Positions 26,172 to 39,142 of a stretch of 64,000 nt of DNA are shown in pieces. Every line of letters begins with the position of its first letter. Position 1 is the first letter of the stretch. Source of the stretch: Crotophaga sulcirostris (taxonomy: Eukaryota > Chordata > Aves > Cuculiformes > Crotophagidae); assembly GCA_013397455.1 (NCBI GenBank), contig VYZB01000171.1, positions 80,081 through 144,080 on the forward strand, written 5' to 3'. The notes beneath the pieces are model-generated. The model saw only the letters and a list, made by a program, of their open reading frames with translations. It had not been told where the DNA came from and ran no database searches. Made by a program: the position numbers and the translations under genes.

Positions 26172-26226
26172 CCACCTGCTCCTAAATTTTAGTGTACTAC
26201 ATTGTGGAGCAGGTGGTCACTAGACA
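26172..26226. repeat. Perfect 11-bp inverted repeat, 33-nt loop
   Basis: CCACCTGCTCC (26172-26182) is the exact reverse complement of GGAGCAGGTGG (26216-26226). Both arms contain an E-box core (CACCTG/CAGGTG). It lies between two CR1 fragments and may belong to the U3 part of a decayed LTR, though that is an inference. Confidence 0.85.
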
Positions 26227-26279
26227 TGGGCAAGCTTGTCATGTACCCACTTTTACTTTAAAGGGGTTCTGAGTGGCTG

Positions 26280-26301
26280 GGAACTTAGATGGAACTTAGA
26301 T
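26280..26301 (+). repeat. Two tandem copies of an 11-bp unit
   Basis: GGAACTTAGAT occurs twice in a row. A minor tandem duplication between the CR1 copies. Confidence 0.85.
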
Positions 26302-26439
26302 GAGAATTACTGCTGCTGGATTGCAGGCCTGTGATCCCCAAGTGGTTAGTGTCACGTCCACCACAGGCTGTTTCCTCTGAGGTTTGACTGAATTTTGTAT
26401 GTGTACTTTGAGTGCATGACATGATTAATTTGTTAAAAT

Positions 26440-26782
26440 CATAGAATAATCCAGTTGGAAAAGACCTTTGAGATCATCAAGTCCAACTGTACCTGTCTAA
26501 TTACTAAACCCTGTCCCTGAGGAACTCATCTACCCATCTTTTAAACACCTCCAGGTAACTCAACCAACTCCATGGGCAGCCGTTCCAGTGCCTGACCACC
26601 CTTTCAGTAAAGAAATTTTTCCTAATGTCTAGTCTGAACCTCCCCTGGCACAACTTGTGGCCATTTCACCTCATCCTATCACCTGTCACCTGGGAGAAGA
26701 GACCAACACTCACCTCACCACAACGTCATTTCACACAGTTGTAGACAGTGAGAAGGTGATGACAGTGATGACCAGGTCTGCA
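26440..26782 (-). mobile_element. CR1 LINE fragment with 3' end, about 340 bp
   Basis: The 3' end lies at the left (CATAGAATAATCCAG, then TTGGAAAAGACC on the + strand, the complement of the CR1 3' UTR). It extends into the ORF2 C-terminal region (+ strand CCTGACCACCCTTTCAGTAA, then CCTAATGTCTAGTCTGAACC). Small indels break the frame. Near the 5' end (26744-26775) there is an irregular local duplication of a GACAGTGA-like motif. It may have inserted into the LTR-like DNA to its right. Confidence 0.9.
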
Positions 26783-28400
26783 TAGGATCTCTGATACTAG
26801 TTTTGTAGAACAACCCAATCTGCAGAGGGCCCAGGTTGAAATAAAGTTTTGATTGTAGCAACAACTTTTTGTGTCATTGTTCACAAATAATCCCCAATAA
26901 ATCTGCCTGACTCTTAGAACTGGGTCATAAAATTAATTGGCATGGTCAGCAGAATCCTTGGACTAGAATGACGACTCATTCCCTTGATAAGTGGTATCCG
27001 TTGCAAAAGGGTTTTATGGAAAATGGATGACAAGATCCTAAGTGGGATAAGGAGTGACTAAAGGCAATAAACCACAATCTGAAAGCTGTATGGAGTGAAT
27101 TCAGTAATTGGAAGGATACGTGTAAAATAAAGGAAGAGAGAAGGAAGGATGTGCTGGCTATTAGATACAATATGGACAACTGAGAACTAAGAAGCTGAGA
27201 AGTTAGAAGAAGAAGTTAGAAAGTGGAAGAGTGAATTTCAACAAAGGATGGAGAAATAAAGCTAAATTAAAGGCTTGTAGAGATCCTGGGTAAAGGGTAC
27301 ATCCTGAGAAAACAATTAGTGCTAGAGGGTATTGAGAAAGAAAGAAAACACCATGAAATGCTATTATGAGGTAACTATCTAGACCCCATAAAAGTTAGCA
27401 CAGCTATGTGTGATAGCAACTGGGATAGACACATTTGGAATCGGTCAGAGGAGTCTGATGAGGAAGTAAGTAAATTAAGTGACTCTGTACCAACACAGGC
27501 CTTAATTAAACTAGAAATCACTAGTGATGACCCACTTGGAGATGAATCACAGAGGCAGGATGCTACTATGTTTCATTATTTTAATACAGATGATTTGTGA
27601 AAAATTCAGATAACATGTCAATTGCAACCTGGGAAATAAATAGTTGAGTGATTACACCAGCTTCAGTGTGATAGGGCAGGAAGATTGTCCATTTGTGAGA
27701 GAGACAGAAGATTTAGACCTAGGCCCTGGAACTTTCCTCACCCTCCAAGAAGATGCCACTCAGACCGTATGGACTCCATCTACTAGATGGGTAAGAGGGA
27801 CTCATTACCGAGCTGGGATGAGGAATCCACTTTCTCTTGGCAAGGCACAGATGAATCTCAGGGAGCACTGTTACAAGCAGCTGCTGTAACAAGGTATTGA
27901 GCTGATGAGCAAGATGATCAACCTAGTCCTTGGGACGTTCCTGTTACATGACCTGATTTGACATCTTCTGGGAAGTTGGTCATGGGGACAAGAAATTCAC
28001 TTTTTATTCATACACGTCCGGGGCTGCCTGCAGAAATTATCTTTCTGCGAGTGCTCTGACAAACCATTTTGCAAATACAATAACTAAGCCCTGACAATTA
28101 AGACCCTGAATAGTGTCAGGGCTTAATCACCTTGGCCTGACCCAGAAGCTGAATGGGTACTCCACAAGACCAATGGACTGATCCAATCAAACAAAACAAG
28201 ACTGTTTTAGTAGATTTATCAACCAAACTAGCGAGAGCAAGCCATGTGAAACGAGTGGTGGCACATCTGTCTGCTACTACAAATTCTCTGGTGCTTTCGC
28301 AATCCCCAAGGAGTCCGAGACTTGATTCCTGTTACCATTTTAATGAACAGTCCTTTCCTGTATGTAGTGACTCTTGGAGCAGTTAGAATAGAAATTCTGT
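26783..28400 (+). mobile_element. Decayed endogenous retrovirus-like segment (LTR end, leader, gag-like remnant)
   Basis: An AATAAA at 26840-26845 is followed by T-rich and GT-rich sequence like an LTR R-U5. About 90 bp later comes ATTGGCATGGTCAGCAGAAT (26936-26955), which sits where a retroviral primer-binding site would and begins with the expected TGG. A purine-rich leader follows. From about 27406 the + strand gives two short frames separated by stops; around the end of the first (DATMFHYFNTDDL, to about 27600), the pattern recalls avian ERV-L-type Gag proteins. Several stops and frame changes follow. No protease, reverse transcriptase or right-hand LTR was recognised, so the copy is dead and truncated. 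The retroviral assignment is from memory of the family, not alignment. Confidence 0.4.
28085..28125. repeat. Perfect 12-bp inverted repeat, 17-nt loop
   Basis: TAAGCCCTGACA (28085-28096) pairs perfectly with TGTCAGGGCTTA (28114-28125). It falls inside the ERV-like remnant. It could be a chance palindrome, the footprint of an inverted duplication, or a structured retroviral RNA element. Confidence 0.9.
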
Positions 28401-31400
28401 TTGCTAATTGTACTGAATTGCTTTACAAATGAACACAACAAAAATTATCTGTGGTATCACTTCTATTCCACAATTTCTCAGAATGGCGTTGTCCTTTATA
28501 AAGGGGGGAAGATCTGGAGCAAAATGCAAGGTACAGATCAGATTTACAAGTTGCCACAATATTTGGGACTGCTCAGAGGTGAGGTTTTCTTTCAGGTACC
28601 TCTAGATAAGGAATTATCTTGTTTGCTTTCATCATGCCAGATGTCACCAAAGTAATTTTGATGTTCAGTGGCCAACATAAAAGATTTATGGTATAAAACT
28701 GCATAAAGAAATTGCTTGAAGAGCACAAGGGCCACTTCAAAAATAGACATTGAACAATAGCACTAGAGTTCTTTAAGGCAACAATTTCTTTATTATGTCA
28801 GGAAAAGGCATTATAGTTTCATTAGTAATAAAAGGAAGATTTCCTAAGAGTTCAAAGCTTAATGTATCAGTGTTTATATTACTCGTAAGGAATTGATATT
28901 TAGGCCTTTTTCTTGGCTTTATTCTAGTTGCTAGGTAACAGAGGTGCCTGTGACATGCTAATCTTTAAGGATTGAGATGTAAGAAAATTATATCCAACAA
29001 AGATATTTGTGAATGATTGCACTTTTTTCACCCTCACTCTAGGAAGAAGAGGAGCTGGGAGAACATACTTTTAACAGTTCTTGGAAGAACTCTTTCGAGG
29101 TTACAGAGACTTCTATCTGCTCCACTCTGATGAAGTTTTTAACATCAGGTGACTGGAAGAATTAAGTTATTTTGTCACATTCCCTGAAAGAGGAAACCAG
29201 CACAAAGGCAACTGACTATCCTGTTTGCTCCTCTGCAGTGGGCACTGGGCTTCTGGCACCTGACCATGCTCCCAGCCTCCTTTCCAACCCCAACCACCTT
29301 GTCTCACCTACCCACGGTACTTTTGGTTAACTTGATCCCTCCATCACCTTAACCATGAAGCAGAAGGGAGCACCAACGTCAGGTGGCATGACTGCAGTTT
29401 TTCTCCCTAGTATCCAGCTGCCAGAGTTCATCTTTGAGATTTACGGATGAGACAGGCTGTAGTGGGTTTTTCTTTCTCCCCCATGCTCTGGTGGGCTGCC
29501 TGTCACTTGTCAAAGGAGAAACAGTTGCAGAAGCAGGTTTTAATGTCAAGTCATTAGCCTTAACTAGACAACAGGAACAGCCATCAGGGATCCTTTGTTA
29601 TCATTAAAGGAGACAGAGGAAATGAAAATGTGACACGTCTCTGTGGGGTCTGTAGATCTCCAAGTTAATTTCTTTTAGTGCCTTAGGAAAACAAAACAAA
29701 GATAGATTTCAGCTTTTAATTCTTTGCTACTAAGATTAATGGCTTGTAGTGTTTGTAACAACTATATTATTCTTGTAACCGTCAGAATTATTATCTAATG
29801 TGTTTCGCATTTTACTCCCCTTGTGCTCGCAGCTTTGGTGTGTCTATCACACACCTGCTTGGTTGGAACAAGGATAATGAATGGTTTACTTGAAAAATTC
29901 CAACTTTCTTCTGGCAAAGAGCAAATGTCTTTCTCACGTAAAGGGATCAGCACAGTATTTTGAGGGTTAGCTCTTCTTCTATTGATTGCTGGGATCTCAT
30001 TCTGCTCCTTATTCACATTTTACAAAGATTTCTGCACACAAAGGCTGATTTCAGCAGACATTTCATGACTTAATTTGCAAAGAGGCATCAGCAAAGGCAT
30101 CAGAATAAAGCCATGTCTGAACAGTTTCTTGAAAATACTGAAATGGGAACTCTGTTATGTCCTTGTAATTCATTGCAGATGTCATGTGTATCACTTTTGT
30201 TCCACAGACATAGCAGTGTAGCTAAGAATTACACCACAGTTAAAAAGATTTTTCTAATTCAGATTAAAAAAAAAATGATTATCTTTTTAGAACATCCTAT
30301 ACATGAGGATCCATACCTATTTGCAAGTAAGCAAAAAAGAGAGACTAAAGCCAGATCTTTTATATTTGTCTTTACATAATATCTGCAGAGGCCCTTAGCT
30401 AAATACCTGGAGGATGTAGCTCATAAAATACCAAGGCACATTAATTCAGGTATTGCAATGCCTGTGCTATGTTTTACGTGCCTGGATCCCAGAGGGAAAT
30501 CCCAAACCCAGAGTTAGGCCTTTACCTCTCCTAAGCAGCTGACATTCATTAAGATAAATCCCAGCTCTGATTAGGCAGTGACATAAATACAACCAATTAG
30601 AAATTGTACAGAAAAGTGTCTCAACACACTCCCTTTTCAGAAGTTGAGTTCCCACTTCAGAGCTAACAGCAAGCTCCTCCAGTCCCTTGGGATCTTGAGC
30701 CCACATCTTTTCTCCTACAGCTCCCTTATAAAAAGCAGGGGAAAAAAATACTGGTTTTGTCTGCCTCCCTGCAGGAGTGTGACATGAAGATCCCTCGTCC
30801 CACAGGCTCTTGCCTAGGAAGTGGGATGCTGGGACATCGTTTTTTCCTACTCTGCCACAACCAAAAGCTCTTCACTCTCTCCAGCTCCTTTTTTTTCCCT
30901 CTAGACCCTCAAAAGGTTCAATTAAAGCATGAATATAAATTGCCACTTGCGCTCTCAGGGACGTGCAGTCAGAGCATTGTTTGGGTTGTGTCTCAAAGGT
31001 TGGATGGTCCAGGTGCTTGGAAAAGAAAGTGGGTGTAGGGCTTATCCTTCCAAGACTGCTGGAGGCAGCCCTGTGGGGACCAAAGAACCTTTGAAGTCAC
31101 AAAATCCAAGGGCTTTGCCCTGTAATTTTGCTAACCTAGGTCATTTGACCTCCTGACAGAAGGATGGAAATCTGGAGTTTTAATTAACATCCTCCTACAC
31201 TCTAACTAGTCAGAGGGCAACCACTGAATTTGGCTCTTTGTTTTTCACCTAATAGGCACTACTGGCAGATTTGAAAGGATTTATTTGGGTTGTCATAAAA
31301 TCTAAGCACTGCAAGAAATTAGCAACACATTTTTATTGCTTCCAGATCAGGGTAAAAATACTTAAAATCTTCTCAGTTTATAAAATTATTGCAGGTTTGT

Positions 31401-34200
31401 TATTTCTTTGTAGCTTAACATAAAAGAAAACTCAGTATAAAATCTATTATGCACATTGTTTTATACTGCATCATTAGAAAAGCGTCAGCAGATTCTGAAT
31501 ATTATGAACATGTTGTCCAAGCAGATAGATGAATAAATTTACACAGAGTGAATCATATATGCCCAAGCAACTACTTTTTTCTAGACATAAATGTATCTTC
31601 CTTTCAGGACTATTATTTTCTTTTATATAAAACTAGTCCCAAAAAATCTACAAATTTTCCTTAGGTAATCAGAATGACATGAAGAGAAACCCTGAATGAT
31701 TTAATAAACTGCATAGAGCCATTCGGTTTGATTCTCCATTGTACACTGCAAATGATGTAAAATGAAGGTGAGTGAAATCATAGCCTGGGTTCTTCAAGCT
31801 TGGCTTGCAGAGAATGATTGTTCAAAGTGAAAAGTCAAAGACATTGGGCTCTTGGCAGAATGAGGAACATGGAAAGGATTTTGTCCGTTATGCCCATTAT
31901 GATATTGGTAAACTCTGCCACACTCAGGCAAGTTGCTCTGTCAGCTCTCAGGTTGTTAGTTTAAATAGCAAAGAAAGGAGGGCAAAAGCAGCTAAATGTT
32001 ATTAATGTGGCTGCAACCAGAAGAACTGAAAATATTTTTATTTTACAGGTACCACTGGTAAGTGTGTATTTTCATGACCTTTTGATCTTGGAAGACAGGT
32101 TTGTAGCAGAGAGACATCAGATGACTGTGTACTGTTGCACCAGGGGCTCAGAGGAAACACACAGTTACTACATAGACAGCAAAAAATTAAAATCTCCAAA
32201 AAGCCCTCTGAAAAAATAGAACTTAGAGCTACTATAGAGACCATCAGAAGAAAAATCATATCCATCATCCACTGCCACTAAAGCAAAGTTAGGTCTACGT
32301 CTTCTAGATCTAATCTTCACAGACCTTCTTTCTCCTTGCATAACCCTTCTATTCATCGTGTCCCTTCTCTGTACCTCCCCACTGTCCAATTTTCCCAGTC
32401 TGATTCTTGAGGTATTTCCACCAATCTCTCTCCTCGTTCTCAACTTCAACACACTTTTCTGTAATAATTCAGTTCCTTTCTTGGATCACCTGATAATAGC
32501 AAACACAGAGAAACAAAATTTGTGAATCATCATGGAGACGTGCAGAGTGCTGTATACCTGCTCTGCTAATCTACTTTGTTCTAAAAGGCTGAGATAGTGA
32601 TACTAATAAGGATTCAAATATCTGAATCATTTGAAGATTAAAAGCTGCGTATAATTCAGTATTCCATTCTAAAGAAACACAAAGGGAATTGCAGGGTCAT
32701 GTCCTGACATGCACATTCACACCCACATTTCACACATCTCATCAGTCTAATTTCAGATTTAAAAGATTAAAAGGGTAGTCTTTAGTTTGAGAGAAGCAAA
32801 ATTTGCCACTATTTCTAGTACCTGTGTGAGGTTTTGCAAAAATAAATGAATGCAGTTGGGATGGAGGAGATTCTCCTCTAAGAGAATATGCTTGTGTTAT
32901 TACTTTTCTATGATTAATGGTAAATCTGTCAACTTGGCTTCTGAAGCAACTCATAATAACGAGTCAACATTCATATGCGATACTGGACAAAATAAAATTC
33001 AATGAGAAACCAGAGGAGGTTTTATGTTACTAAAGGTAAAAATATTTTAAACATTCTGGAGAGTACTTTTACCTTTTCCTTTTCAATTGCTTTGACTGAC
33101 TTTGAGGCTTTAATTCTCCTAATGATGACCAGAGGCAAAAGGAGATGACAGAAGATTATCACATCAGACAGAGCAGGTTCTGCTGATCACAGAAAAGAGA
33201 CTTAATTAGAGCCCTGTCACTAGAATAGAGCAGTTATTGTTCACACAGGAGAGACTGTTCAACACAGAAATATTTGTACAGTCCACTGGTGGAAGTTCAG
33301 GGACAATCACACAGCTCCGCATCTGCAGACAGTTTTCACAGCAAGTGTTGATGTCAGTTCATTGTGAAATTTGAATGCACAAATCAATGAAGTAACAAAT
33401 TTAAGTCAGACCATTATTCCCAGCAGAGAGACATTTCTGCCTTGAAGGAAGATAAATATTATATTTCCATTATAATCTGGTCCTGGAAATATTTTTATAA
33501 TGCATCTGTGAGGCTCTTAACCCAGGTTGTCTCTTTCTGTTGAAGAATGATTTAGTCCCCACTCTCTGAAGTGTGAATTATAGATCGATTCTTGAACTTA
33601 AATAATCCTGCAACTAGTTTTAACTCTTCTTTGAATTTTAAAAGTTTATTCCCAGTAATGTATTTGACACCAATTTTGAATAACCAGTTCAGAATCTGGA
33701 ATAGTCGGAAGTTCCTGCCTTTGAAACAGTGGAATACTACTTTAGTAAGAATTGCATATTAAGTCTCTGTAATGCATTGTTCCAGTTACCATGACTACCT
33801 CTAATAAATGTTTGTATACCTCAGCAGTGTCTACACCCAGTTAAAAACCCTTTATTGACATTCACTTCCTACTGCATTTGGCACAATAAACCGAAGCCAG
33901 GAACAATTATGATTTTAAAGGAAACAGATATCGCATGTTCACACTTTCAACCTGTTTTTTTAAAATCCCAGGTGGTTAGAGTAGCACATACACAATTAAA
34001 GCATGCACAATGATGTCAGTCGTTTATGGAGCAGTTAGTAGGAGGGCTGGTGCCTGATTTGTGCATACAAACACATGCTCAGGTGAACTTTAGTTTAGCT
34101 TCAGTTGTGTTAAAGTACAGATTCCTATGCAACCTGGAGCACAAAAGGTTTTATAAGTCCTACTTCTTATCTAACAATTTTGCCTGAAAATATCACAGGC
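28401..34200. other. Non-coding stretch with no recognised feature
   Basis: Nearly 6 kb of AT-rich DNA with short ORFs (all under about 95 codons) and no recognisable protein domain. There are minor homopolymer runs (poly-T near 30888-30896, poly-A near 30266-30275). The first few hundred bases may still be ERV-derived, but nothing there is recognisable. Confidence 0.55.
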
Positions 34201-34325
34201 AATGGATACAAGTTGAGACTGGATGTTAGAAAAAACTTTTTCACAAGAAGGGCAGTGCAGCACCAGAGCAAGGCTGCCCAGAGGAACATGGGATCTTCTC
34301 CTTGGGGGTTTTCATGTCTAACCTA
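34201..34325 (+). mobile_element. Very old CR1-like fragment
   Basis: On the + strand, AGACTGGATGTTAGAAAAAA then CTTTTTCACAAGAAGGGCAG and CCAGAGCAAGGCTGCCCAGA follow the order of the CR1 3' coding region ('rlDvRknFFt' then 'W..R..AAQR'). Divergence is high, with no tail and no open frame. The right boundary is vague, and decayed 3' UTR may continue toward 34430. Confidence 0.6.
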
Positions 34326-37300
34326 ATTGGGTGGTGGCAACACACAACTGGTTTGTATGGGAGGCAGTACACGCTGACCACCAAAGTCTCTTCTAAGCAA
34401 CATTCTAATGACTTCTGTCTGATTTTAACCTTAAGGGGCCCTATTATATGAATTGGATGCTGTAAATTTAATATTCCAGTACATTCACATAACTGTATAC
34501 ATGCACACATACGCTTACATATGCAGAAATTGCAAGTAGTTATACAGCCTGTACTTTTAAGAACACTGAATACGCATGCATTTTCATTCATACCTCAGCA
34601 GAGAAGTTCCAAAACAAGACGTAAAAATATCTGCTTGACATATGTGCATGTATTGGTTTTGCTCAAATTGTGGTTGTGGCCTCCGGTAGGGTTTGCAAGA
34701 TGAGTCAGGGAAGGGAATGTTGCAAAACACAGAGTGCAGCTGTCAGCAGCAACACGGGTCCTCCCGGGTGGAGGCATGAGTGCATCCAGCTGCTGCAGAC
34801 ATCAGACATTTTGATTGGTCCTTACTCTTCTGCCCAAGAGGAACTGAAGGTCTGCTGGCTCAGGAGATGGCACAAAGATAAGATAAAAGTGTGTCACATT
34901 TTCCAGGGGTTTGAGCGGTACTGATGTTATCTGCCTCTTGCAGTGCCAAACTTCTGCATTTTAAGGTTAGATCCATAGGTTTATTAGCATTGGATTCCAA
35001 GCCTCCATAAAGCTAGGCTGGTTTTGACAACTAGACCAAGCTATGAGTAAGACGTGTTCAAAGAGGAGCAGCTCTTTTGAGCAACCTCAATAAATCTTTG
35101 GGTATCTTGAATGCAATGAGAAGGGGAGTACACCTCTGTGGAACAAAGCCAGTCTTCCATTAAGCAAATTTTGCTGTGCTGGGCTGATGCTAATTTGCAG
35201 TGTAGATTTCCATGGGAAGAAACTATCATTTTAATTGAAGAGTTGGTCTCTCAGGCACTGTAATGTCACTTGCAGAAAAATTAACCTTTGTGACACAACT
35301 TCTGTTCTTTAGTCAAAAGCAAGTACTTCCAGCAGTTTGATAAACTCTACTTTAAGAAGCACAGAAAACAGGCATTATATCTGCTTTCAGAAATATTTAT
35401 TAGTCTCCAAAGACACATAAATTGTAGATTTAATCTCCTGCATATAAAGCTTACAGAAAAAGAAAGAAATCCTGCATGTTTAATACGTTTAGCATACTCA
35501 CATTAGTGGCCAGTGTGTCTCTTTAGGGATCTGTTTTGGGGTTTTCTTATATAGAAATCTTCGGCAGTCAAGTAAGCAGCAGTGACAATGCAGCATAAAA
35601 AATGTTCGAACACTGTATAGCATTTGCTTTTATGACTCAGCTGCAGCACTGGATAGAAATGTATTGTTAATGTATTTGTAAAATTCAAAATTTATTTTAG
35701 TGTCATAGTTCTAAATACTATTTGCTCCCATATCTAAATCCTTCCTGACAAATCCTGCTGTTTCCTGTCCTCTATTCTCAGCCGAACACCCCCTGCAAAA
35801 GTGAGCTTGTTCTCTCTGGTGTACAAGTCATACACCTTTTCATTCACCTCTCCCTGATCCCTGATATTTCTGGCTCAGTGCAGTTCTTCCTCTTTCCCAG
35901 AGCTCAGTTTTCCAATACATCCCACCTACCTCAGCTGGTTTTTGGCAGAAGGGGGACAGTAGGAACCGGCAGCTGGCAAGCAGCAGCTCCCAGCATATGC
36001 GCAGCGCAGGGAAGGAAGGAAATTCTGCAGCAAATGGTACAGATGGAGCCTGACCCTATTGTGTTCACTTGGCCCTGTCATTCAATGAACAAATCCTTTC
36101 CTTAGCCCTGAGCAGCTTTTTCTGTGGCTGCAGCAAACTCAAGGCTAGTCAACAACACATTACACAACTGGACACTGTGTTAGCTTTCTTAAATGTCATA
36201 CTTGCCGCAGGTTTAGTCTGTCACGAGGAACAATAGCTTCTGCAAGTATGAAGAAGTAACTCTTAGAAACAGTAAAACAATGGGAAATTGGTAAGAGTTA
36301 CTTTAACAAGGTTTTAGGTAGGAAGCGTTCCAGATGAAAATGCCTGCATATCTTGAACATTTTTTTTTCTCATAAACATAGGTATCTTATTGTCGCAGAC
36401 TCCTGGCAAGCAAAGCACACAAGGGTATATTACACATAATATTCAACAAGCTGTGTTAACAAGCATAAACCAAACCAAAAAGTCTAAAATCTATCTTCAA
36501 AAAACATTAGAAGAGGGTTTTTATATTAAATTGTAGTGTTACATCCTCATAAAATTCTCTGTGAGACAATTTATTAAACTGTGTTTTCTATTCTGCCTTA
36601 ACCTACAACTTCCTGTTTACTTGGAACTGTATTATGTGGTTTATTTTCAGTCTTGTGTTTGTTTTCTTTTCTTTTTTTTTTCTGAATTATTTCAATGACT
36701 TGTAAAGCTGATAGGGAAGTTCATTCCAAGAAAGAAGTTAATGAAGGCAGCAGATCTTGATTCCTTACAGAATTAGAAAACTGTGTCCATGGAAACAAAA
36801 AGAGAAGTAAAACCTGAGATTCCCCTTTTCTTCTCTGCTGTACGACGTGATGAGAAATAATCAGTGTAGTGGTATCTGAGGACAAATATTTTGTTGTAGC
36901 AACTCCAAGACATGAGATGCCAGGAAACTAGCATCAGATAAGCTCCAAATGATGACACATACTAAAAGGTAACACCTGCCATTTCCCCAACTACTGGGTC
37001 TTGGCATGCAGCTTTGTAACAAGTATCCCCAAGCTATTAGTCTGTAGGTTTGCACTGGTTTTGTAACCATTGATATAAAAATGGAAATTAGTTTTGATAC
37101 TAGCTCATAGAAATATGTCACAAGAGCTCTTTAAACCATGAGTTAATGCATTACCATAACTTTACTGTTGCTAATGTCCCAAACATGGTTTGGGAGATTC
37201 TCTTCGTCAAACAGCAATTTACATTTTGTTTTTTATTGTAATCCAGAAGGCTACAGCATTTTGTGATGATAAATCAGCCAGCCTGATCTGTGGTGGTTTT

Positions 37301-38813
37301 TTTCTCCAACTGTGTTTTTTATCTTCTCAGATTTTTTCAGTTTTTATTGAGAAGAGTGCGCACATACTAGTTCTTTCTCTCCAGAGAATGCTATATTTAT
37401 AGTACATATTTTTAAAATATTTTTTAAAGAAACATAATCTTAACAGAATAATCCCCTCACTTATTTCCCTCTGACATGACTCCCAACAGCCTTGTAACAT
37501 CTTCCTTACTCTTCATTTAGAGAAATTGTTCTCCCATCCTTTTACTTTTCCTAGAGAATACAGATCTACTTTCACTACTCTTTTTTAAAAACTTTTTGTT
37601 TTTCTGTATCCCTTTTGGAGCAGTCTACTGAATCTTCTCTGTTACCACAGATTAGTTAACTACCTTCAATTTAATAACCGTGGCAGTCCTTTCCTTTCAA
37701 ACCTATGAAGGTTTACATCCATTTGGGAAATCTGGAGGAATAATTTAACGTAGTCACAACTATGAAACACGAGTCACATTGAGGTAAAATAATCATACAC
37801 CCATACATACACATGTACACGTGGACACTGGTCGTGAACAGAGAAGTTTGATTTAATTTTAGTGACCAAAAGCTAAGCCTCATCACCTATTCCAGATAAG
37901 GTTTTGCTCTCAAAACTTTCAGTCCTTCCAAACTGGGACCACAGGGACGAAAGACCCAAACTTCAACCCAACCAGTAGCAACAAACTAAATGGTCAGACT
38001 CCACAAGGCTACTACACAGCTACTGTTTTTTATTTTATGTTTTTGGCTAGCCAAACCAGACCAACCATTCCTTCCTTCCTTCAACTGTCTTGGTACCTCA
38101 TATGCCATCAGCCCTGCTCATTTAAGACACAGAGCCTATTTATCCAGTTGTATTCCCTGATTGTCACATCAGTCGTGATCTGAAACCTGACCCCATCTCA
38201 GAATAATCTGAATAACTAGATGAAGTATATGTCCAGCAAATGGTCAGCACAGGAACATCAGTAAGGTCTTTTCTGATTTGAAAATCAGCCTTTTCTTATT
38301 GACCTACCCAACTGACTAGAACTGAGCAGGAAATACTGAGCTACAGTAAAAGTGATGGTAATTTTTTGTTAAATTATGCTGGGTTAGCTTGAGCTAACTT
38401 AGTTGGAAAAAAGCCCTGTTACTTCATCCTAGTCTGAAAAAATCCCTAAATCTGAATCTAGAATTGGCAAGGCTTCAGAAGTATCTTCAAGTGCATGAAA
38501 AAACCCTGCCTACCCCATGACAATGATTAATTTCCTTTGCATATTCAATATACATCTTCTCCTGAAAGAAGCAAATGAAACAGATACTGACACTATAGCA
38601 AGACCATATCTGGCTAAAAAATATTCCATAATACCTTTTTTCAGCTCTGACTGACTTCACCCTTCAGATATCTTTGGGATATCTTCTATAGGAATTCTAA
38701 TATTTATCCTTAAATGGAGATTATCCAAACACTTCTTCACAGTATTTTAACAAATTTCATTTCTAAGATCAGTCACTGACTACATTGCAGTGTCAGAGAT
38801 GTCCAGAGTGGGT
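34326..38813. other. Non-coding stretch with no recognised feature
   Basis: AT-rich DNA with ORFs up to about 116 codons (34241-34591, minus strand, overlapping the CR1 scrap). None is recognisable. No tandem array or CpG island. Confidence 0.55.
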
Positions 38814-39142
38814 GTTTCACAGTTTCACAGTTTCACAGTATAACCAGGTTGGAAGAGACCTCCAAGATCATCAAGTCCAACCTATAAGCCAACACTAACA
38901 CCACCTCATCACCTAAACCATGGCACTCAGTGCCTCATCCAATCTTCCCTTAAACACTTCAAGGGTCGGCGACTCCACCACCTCCCTGGGCAGCGCATTC
39001 CAGTGGCCAATCACCCTTTCAGTGAAGAACTTCTTCCTAACATCAAGTCTAAACCTCCCCTGACGAAGTTTAAGTCCGTGCCCTCTAGTTCTGTCACTGG
39101 TCACCTGTGAGAAGAGACCGACGCCCGCTTGACTACAACCTC
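38814..39142 (-). mobile_element. Young CR1 LINE fragment with 3' end, about 330 bp
   Basis: On the minus strand an open frame (39104-38913) gives the CR1 ORF2 C terminus ([20 protein letters not shown], then [13 protein letters not shown], ending LSAMV and stop). The 3' UTR follows, ending in about three copies of an 8-bp unit (GTTTCACA on the + strand) at 38814-38837. The last codons and 3' UTR closely match the copies at 11.9 kb and 44.4 kb, so all three share a subfamily, while the tail unit differs by a base or two. It is 5'-truncated at about 39142, abutting a tandem duplication. Confidence 0.95.

Noticed and set aside
26976..27179. Minus-strand ORF as a membrane protein gene
   Set aside because: It is antisense to the purine-rich leader of the ERV-like segment. 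The hydrophobic, S/L/F-rich peptide is what a pyrimidine-rich strand gives by chance.
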